Source of the DNA: Actinomycetes bacterium
Lineage (GTDB): Bacteria > Actinomycetota > Actinomycetes > Actinomycetales > Microbacteriaceae
Assembly: GCA_023432305.1 (NCBI GenBank)
Contig: JAEYUT010000329.1
Span: forward strand, 1 to 8,302
Direction: 5' to 3'
Length of the DNA: 8,302 nucleotides
Part shown: positions 5,521-8,302 of the stretch, piece by piece
Numbering within the stretch: the first letter of the stretch is position 1
Layout: the number at the start of each line of letters is the position of its first letter
Program-made: the position numbers and the translations under genes
The notes under the pieces: generated by a model
The model's database searches: none
What the model was told of the DNA's origin: nothing
What the model saw: only the letters and a program-made list of their open reading frames with translations

Positions 5521-6543
5521 TCAGCCGCGCAGGGCGATGATGGCCTCAGCCCACTCGCGAACCTGCGGGTTCGCGGCGGAGACGAGGTCCGCGACCGGCG
5601 CACGCCACTCGGCGATGTCGATCTCGGTGAAGGTCACGCCCTCGCCCGTCAGGTACTCCTTGTGGTCAGCGGCCTCGGCGATCGAGGTCTCGCGGTAGGT
5701 CGACGACACCTCGTCAGCGGCGGCGCGCAGCGCCTCCTGCACGGCAGCCGGCCACGAGTCGAACGTGTCGCCCCACAGCTGGAAGTGGAAGTTGCCGAAC
5801 AGGTGGTTCGTCTCCGCGACGAACGGCGCGACCTCGTAGAACGAGTTGAAGCGCACGACGTCGATCGGGTTCTCCTGACCCTCGATCGCACCCTGCTCGA
5901 GGGCCGAGAAGACCTCGTTGAGCGCCATCGGCGTGGGCGCGGCGCCGAGCGCCTGCCACGTGGCGATGTAGGTCTGCTGGTTCGGAACACGCAGCTTCAG
6001 GCCGCCGAGGTCCGACGGGCTCTCGACGAGACGCGTCGAGTTGAGCTGACGGCCACCGCGGTAGAGGTCGCCGATCAGGAGGAAGCCGGAGTCCTCGCGG
6101 ACGGCGGTGAGGATCTCGTCGGCCATCTCGCCGTCCCACACCTCGAAGAAGTGGTCGGCGTCCTCGTAGAGGAATGGCAGACCCTCGATCGCGGCGAGGT
6201 CGGTGTAGCGCTCGAGCGAGCCGAGGCTCTCGATGACGATGTCGACGGAGCCGATCTCGAGACCCTCCTGCATCTCCTCCCAGCTGCCCAGCTGAGCGGA
6301 CGGGAAGACGCTGATCGTGACGGCGCCGTCGGTCTTCTCGGAGACGAGCTCCGCGAGCTGCTCGGCAGCGCGGTGCTGCAGCGAGTCAGGCGCGTACGCG
6401 TGACCGAGGGTGAGCGACATCGAGGGGATGCTCGCGTCGTCGCCGCCGCTGGTCGCGGGAGCGTCGGACGAGCAGGCCACGAGGCCGGTCGCCATGAGCG
6501 CCGCAGCGCCCAGGGCGAAGGCGCGCTTTGTGCTGTGCTTCAT
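5521..6543 (-). CDS. dctP: TRAP transporter substrate-binding lipoprotein (DctP family)
   Basis: Extracytoplasmic solute receptor of 340 residues for a tripartite TRAP transporter; it binds an organic acid and delivers it to the DctQM membrane complex. It begins with a lipoprotein signal peptide: MKHSTKR, a hydrophobic stretch, and the lipobox LVAC with Cys24 as the lipidation site, followed by an acidic and serine-rich linker, as expected in a Gram-positive where the receptor must be membrane-anchored. The family core is clear: LTLGHAYAPDS (45-54), LEIGSVDIV (95-103), the GLKLRVP segment with Arg185, the conserved residue that usually salt-bridges the ligand carboxylate, and NEVFSALEQGAIEGQENP (209-226). 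The ATG at 6543 has AAGAAAGG at 6552-6559, eight bases upstream. No DctQ or DctM gene lies on either side within the window. An acid sugar such as a tetronate is the likely ligand from context. Confidence 0.95.
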   Translation of the reverse strand: MKHSTKRAFALGAAALMATGLVACSSDAPATSGGDDASIPSMSLTLGHAYAPDSLQHRAAEQLAELVSEKTDGAVTISVFPSAQLGSWEEMQEGLEIGSVDIVIESLGSLERYTDLAAIEGLPFLYEDADHFFEVWDGEMADEILTAVREDSGFLLIGDLYRGGRQLNSTRLVESPSDLGGLKLRVPNQQTYIATWQALGAAPTPMALNEVFSALEQGAIEGQENPIDVVRFNSFYEVAPFVAETNHLFGNFHFQLWGDTFDSWPAAVQEALRAAADEVSSTYRETSIAEAADHKEYLTGEGVTFTEIDIAEWRAPVADLVSAANPQVREWAEAIIALRG

Positions 6544-6551
6544 TGGACATA

Positions 6552-6559
6552 CCTTTCTT
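6552..6559 (-). promoter_or_regulatory. Ribosome binding site of dctP
   Basis: AAGAAAGG on the minus strand, eight bases before the ATG at 6543, is one of the best Shine-Dalgarno sequences in the window. It sits just past the 12-base palindrome, so it stays single-stranded even if the upstream leader folds. Confidence 0.7.
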
Positions 6560-6562
6560 ATG

Positions 6563-6574
6563 CACGCATGCGTG
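6563..6574. promoter_or_regulatory. 12-base palindrome CACGCATGCGTG, candidate operator
   Basis: A perfect 12-base palindrome 19 bases upstream of the dctP start and about 90 bases after the end of the GntR-type regulator gene. Regulators of the FadR/FCD subfamily bind short palindromes near the genes they control, so this is a reasonable operator candidate for the adjacent regulator. It does not match a FadR-subfamily operator that I know. It could also fold in RNA as a 4-bp hairpin. No clear -35/-10 pair was found around it. Confidence 0.4.
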
Positions 6575-6582
6575 TTTCATGA

Positions 6583-6609
6583 CCGTGTCGGCGTTGCAGC
6601 GCCGCACGG
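6583..6609 (-). other. Second stem-loop in the dctP leader
   Basis: The arms 6583-6593 and 6600-6609 pair over 10 bp with a single-base bulge at 6588 and a 6-base loop (TTGCAG). It lies five bases from the next hairpin at 6615-6644, so the two form consecutive stem-loops in the same RNA. It has no U-run, so it is not a classical terminator by itself. It may be part of a structured 5' leader or 3' end. Confidence 0.5.
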
Positions 6610-6614
6610 CGGTT

Positions 6615-6644
6615 CACGGGCCTCCGAGCAGTCGGGGGCCCGTG
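6615..6644 (-). terminator. Long hairpin after the GntR-type regulator gene
   Basis: CACGGGCC at 6615-6622 pairs with GGCCCGTG at 6637-6644, and inside it CCGA at 6624-6627 pairs with TCGG at 6632-6635 around a GCAG loop, with one mismatch between the two stems. It starts about 20 bases after the regulator stop. The minus-strand RNA downstream reads AACCGCC, without a U-run, so it may be a Rho-independent terminator of the low-U actinobacterial kind or a stability element. It separates the dehydrogenase-regulator pair from dctP. Confidence 0.65.
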
Positions 6645-6663
6645 GGTCTTCTGCGGGTGCCTC

Positions 6664-7413
6664 CTACTCGGAGGCTCCCGGTCGGGTTGTGAGTGCTCTC
6701 CTGAGTCGGCGTTCCGCGTTCGTCAGGTGTTTCCGCATGGCGCTCTGCGCGCCACGGGAGTCTTGGGCGGCGATCGCGTCGAGGATCGCGCGATGCTCGG
6801 CGTTGGCTCGCTCGAGCTGGTCGGGAAGCCGCAGCGCTCGCCCCATCCACACCCGCAGCAGCGAGGTGATGTTGGTGAGCATCCCGGAGAGGGCCGAGTT
6901 GTGCGAGCACCTGGCGACGCTCGAATGGAACTCGACATCGAGGTCGATGAACTCGTCCACCGACTCGGCGCTGTCCATCCGCTCGACGAGATCCTGCAGC
7001 GCGGCGAGCTCATCGTCGGTGCGGCGCCGCGCGGCGAGGCCCGCCAGGGAGTGCTCCACATGCTGGCGCGCCTCGACGAGGTCGGTCACGCGCTGCTCGC
7101 CGAGGAACAGACCCCACTCGATGACGCGCGGGAGGATGTCTGACCCCGAGGAGCGCAGATAGGTTCCGTCACCCTGCCGGATCTCCACGACCCCCAGAAG
7201 GCCGAGCGACTGCACTGCCTCGCGCACAGCGGCACGGCTGACGCCGAGCGATGCCGCGAGCTGGCGCTCGCTCGGGAGCTTGCTGCCCGAGCTGAACTCG
7301 CCCGAGAAGAAATACTCGGTGAGGGTGTGGATGATCTGGGTCGAGACCGACCCGTCGCCGTCGAGCTTGGGAAGCTGGCCGGCGATCTCGGCCGTATCGG
7401 AGCGTTCGGTCAT
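6664..7413 (-). CDS. GntR-family regulator, FadR subfamily (FCD domain)
   Basis: Transcriptional regulator of 249 residues. Residues 25-90 form the winged helix typical of GntR proteins: FSSGSKLPSERQLAASLGVSRAAVREAVQSL (40-70), then a wing of the form GVVEIRQGDGTYL (74-86). The C-terminal half is an all-helical FCD ligand-binding domain, with the metal/ligand residues Asp159 and His163 (DLDVEFH), His207 (AEHRAI) and His229 (MRKHL) in place. FCD regulators commonly sense carboxylates and sugar acids, which suits the acid-sugar genes around it. The ATG at 7413 overlaps the TGA of the dehydrogenase gene by 4 bases (ATGA) and has GAGGAGA seven bases upstream at 7421-7427. It probably controls this cluster, perhaps through the palindrome before dctP. 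The ligand is likely the substrate or an oxo-acid intermediate; this is inference. Confidence 0.94.
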   Translation of the reverse strand: MTERSDTAEIAGQLPKLDGDGSVSTQIIHTLTEYFFSGEFSSGSKLPSERQLAASLGVSRAAVREAVQSLGLLGVVEIRQGDGTYLRSSGSDILPRVIEWGLFLGEQRVTDLVEARQHVEHSLAGLAARRRTDDELAALQDLVERMDSAESVDEFIDLDVEFHSSVARCSHNSALSGMLTNITSLLRVWMGRALRLPDQLERANAEHRAILDAIAAQDSRGAQSAMRKHLTNAERRLRRALTTRPGASE

Positions 7414-8302
7414 GCAGTGCTCTCCTCGCTGAGTTCGGCGCGAAGCTTGCCGAGCCGCAGGTAGGCGCGATCACGGTCGCGGACGAGCTGCGCGGCTTCT
7501 TCCTCGGAGAGCCCAAGGTATCCGCCGCCCGTCTTGATTCCGAGATCTCCGGCGTCGACACGCTCCTTGAGCGACGGCGGCACCGTGAAGCGGTCGCCGA
7601 GGGCCGCTTCGAGCGAGACATAGGAGTTGGCGTAGACGTCGAGACCAGCCATGTCGGCGACCGCGAACGGCCCGTAGAGGGCGAGACGGAATCCGAATGA
7701 CGCGCGAACGATCTTGTCGATCTCGGCGGGCTCGGCGTGGCCGTCCTCGACCATGCGCGCAGCCTCGCGGAACAGGGCGAACTGGAGTCGGTTGCAGACG
7801 AAGCCGGGGGTGTCGGAGACGACGGCCGGCTCCTTGCCCGCCGCACGCAGCATCTCGATGATCCCCGGGATGACGCTGTGGTCGGTGGTGGCGTGCGGGA
7901 TGATCTCGATGCCAGGCAGCAGCGGGGCGGGGTTGAACCAGTGGACGCCGAGGAAGCGCTCCGGGCGCTCGAGCACGCTCGCGAGCTCGCCGATCGGGAT
8001 CGCCGAGGTGTTGGTCGCGATCACCGTCTCGGGCGCGACCGCCTTCTCGATGCGCGCGAGCACGTCGTGCTTGACGTCGATGCGCTCGAAGACGACCTCG
8101 AACACGAGATCGGCCTCAGCGAGGGCTGCGTCGAAGTCGTCGCTCGCGTGCAGGTGGCTCGCGAGACGTTCGGCGGCAGCGGCGTCCATGAATCCGTCTG
8201 CCACGAGCTGCGGCGCGGAGGCGACGATCTGGTCGCGACGCGCGTGGGCGGCGCCGTCGACGGCGTCGAGGAGGGTGCAGTGAATGCCGGACTGCGCAAG
8301 CG
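7410..8302 (-). CDS. 3-hydroxyacyl-CoA dehydrogenase-like NAD-dependent oxidoreductase (5' end outside window)
   Basis: Visible part of 296 residues; about 20 residues with the GxGxxG dinucleotide motif lie beyond the window end. The first visible residues, LAQSGIHCTLLD, are the rest of the Rossmann beta-alpha-beta unit, with the acidic NAD-selecting Asp at its end. All four catalytic residues of the 3-HAD fold are present with exact family spacing: Ser99 (NTSA), His120 (GVHWFNP), Glu132 (IEII) and Asn170 (FVCNRL). The C-terminal domain has YGPFAVADMAGLD (209-221) and GIKTGGGYL (254-262). NRLQFALFREA (170-180) resembles L-gulonate 3-dehydrogenase (NRLQYALL), and there is no fused hydratase, so a free hydroxy acid is more likely than a CoA ester. 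In this operon it probably performs the first oxidation of the sugar acid. A GTG at 8204 is internal. The stop overlaps the regulator start by 4 bases. Confidence 0.88.
   Translation of the reverse strand, partial: LAQSGIHCTLLDAVDGAAHARRDQIVASAPQLVADGFMDAAAAERLASHLHASDDFDAALAEADLVFEVVFERIDVKHDVLARIEKAVAPETVIATNTSAIPIGELASVLERPERFLGVHWFNPAPLLPGIEIIPHATTDHSVIPGIIEMLRAAGKEPAVVSDTPGFVCNRLQFALFREAARMVEDGHAEPAEIDKIVRASFGFRLALYGPFAVADMAGLDVYANSYVSLEAALGDRFTVPPSLKERVDAGDLGIKTGGGYLGLSEEEAAQLVRDRDRAYLRLGKLRAELSEESTA

Noticed and set aside
6543..6574. TTGGAC on the plus strand at 6544-6549 as a promoter -35 box
   Set aside because: No plus-strand gene lies downstream that it could serve, and the bases form the leader and start region of dctP on the other strand.
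4333..6582. A 749-codon open frame on the plus strand
   Set aside because: It lies antisense to otnC (in part), otnK and dctP, all of which have clear motifs. Its product is an Arg/Gly/Glu-rich sequence with no recognisable domain. Long antisense frames are expected opposite genes with very high GC at third positions.
7410..8204. GTG at 8204 as the start of the dehydrogenase gene
   Set aside because: The frame is open to the window end and the residues before it (LAQSGIHCTLLDAV...) are the conserved Rossmann fold segment, so the true start lies beyond the window.

Overview
The window is GC-rich throughout, including third codon positions, and densely coding, with short intergenic gaps and several 4-base stop/start overlaps. 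Together with a LacI regulator beside a GH1 beta-glucosidase and a lipoprotein-type TRAP binding protein, this suggests a high-GC actinobacterium. Microbacteriaceae (Microbacterium or a relative) is my best guess; the genus is inference. No RNA gene, insertion sequence, CRISPR array or attachment site was seen, and no gene-free stretch exceeds about 120 bases.

Plus strand, 1-1701: the C-terminal third of a GH1 beta-glucosidase (the window opens on its nucleophile glutamate), a LacI-family regulator 64 bases downstream, and a small YjdJ-type GNAT acetyltransferase. This is ordinary sugar-utilisation sequence. It meets the second block tail to tail, with only 16 bases between stop codons.

Minus strand, 8302 down to 1718, in transcription order: a 3-hydroxyacyl-CoA dehydrogenase-like oxidoreductase (only about 20 N-terminal residues missing); a GntR/FadR-type regulator overlapping it by 4 bases; a structured 120-base gap with two consecutive hairpins and a 12-base palindrome; a TRAP substrate-binding lipoprotein (DctP); a 13-bp hairpin; a DUF1537 acid-sugar kinase (OtnK type); a class II aldolase-like decarboxylase (OtnC type); an OtnI/Hyi-type TIM-barrel isomerase; an Asp/Glu-racemase-family protein with one of its two catalytic cysteines replaced; and an antibiotic-biosynthesis-monooxygenase (ABM) fold protein.

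The core matches the known four-carbon acid-sugar route: a tetronate is taken up and oxidised to an oxo-tetronate, isomerised by OtnI, phosphorylated by OtnK, and decarboxylated by OtnC to dihydroxyacetone phosphate. Three things depart from the textbook set: the dehydrogenase is of the 3-HAD/L-gulonate-3-dehydrogenase superfamily rather than the LtnD or DenD families; two extra genes (racemase-like and ABM) extend the operon; and no TRAP membrane subunits (DctQ/DctM) are visible. This may be a variant acid-sugar or hydroxy-acid pathway. Its substrate cannot be read from sequence alone.
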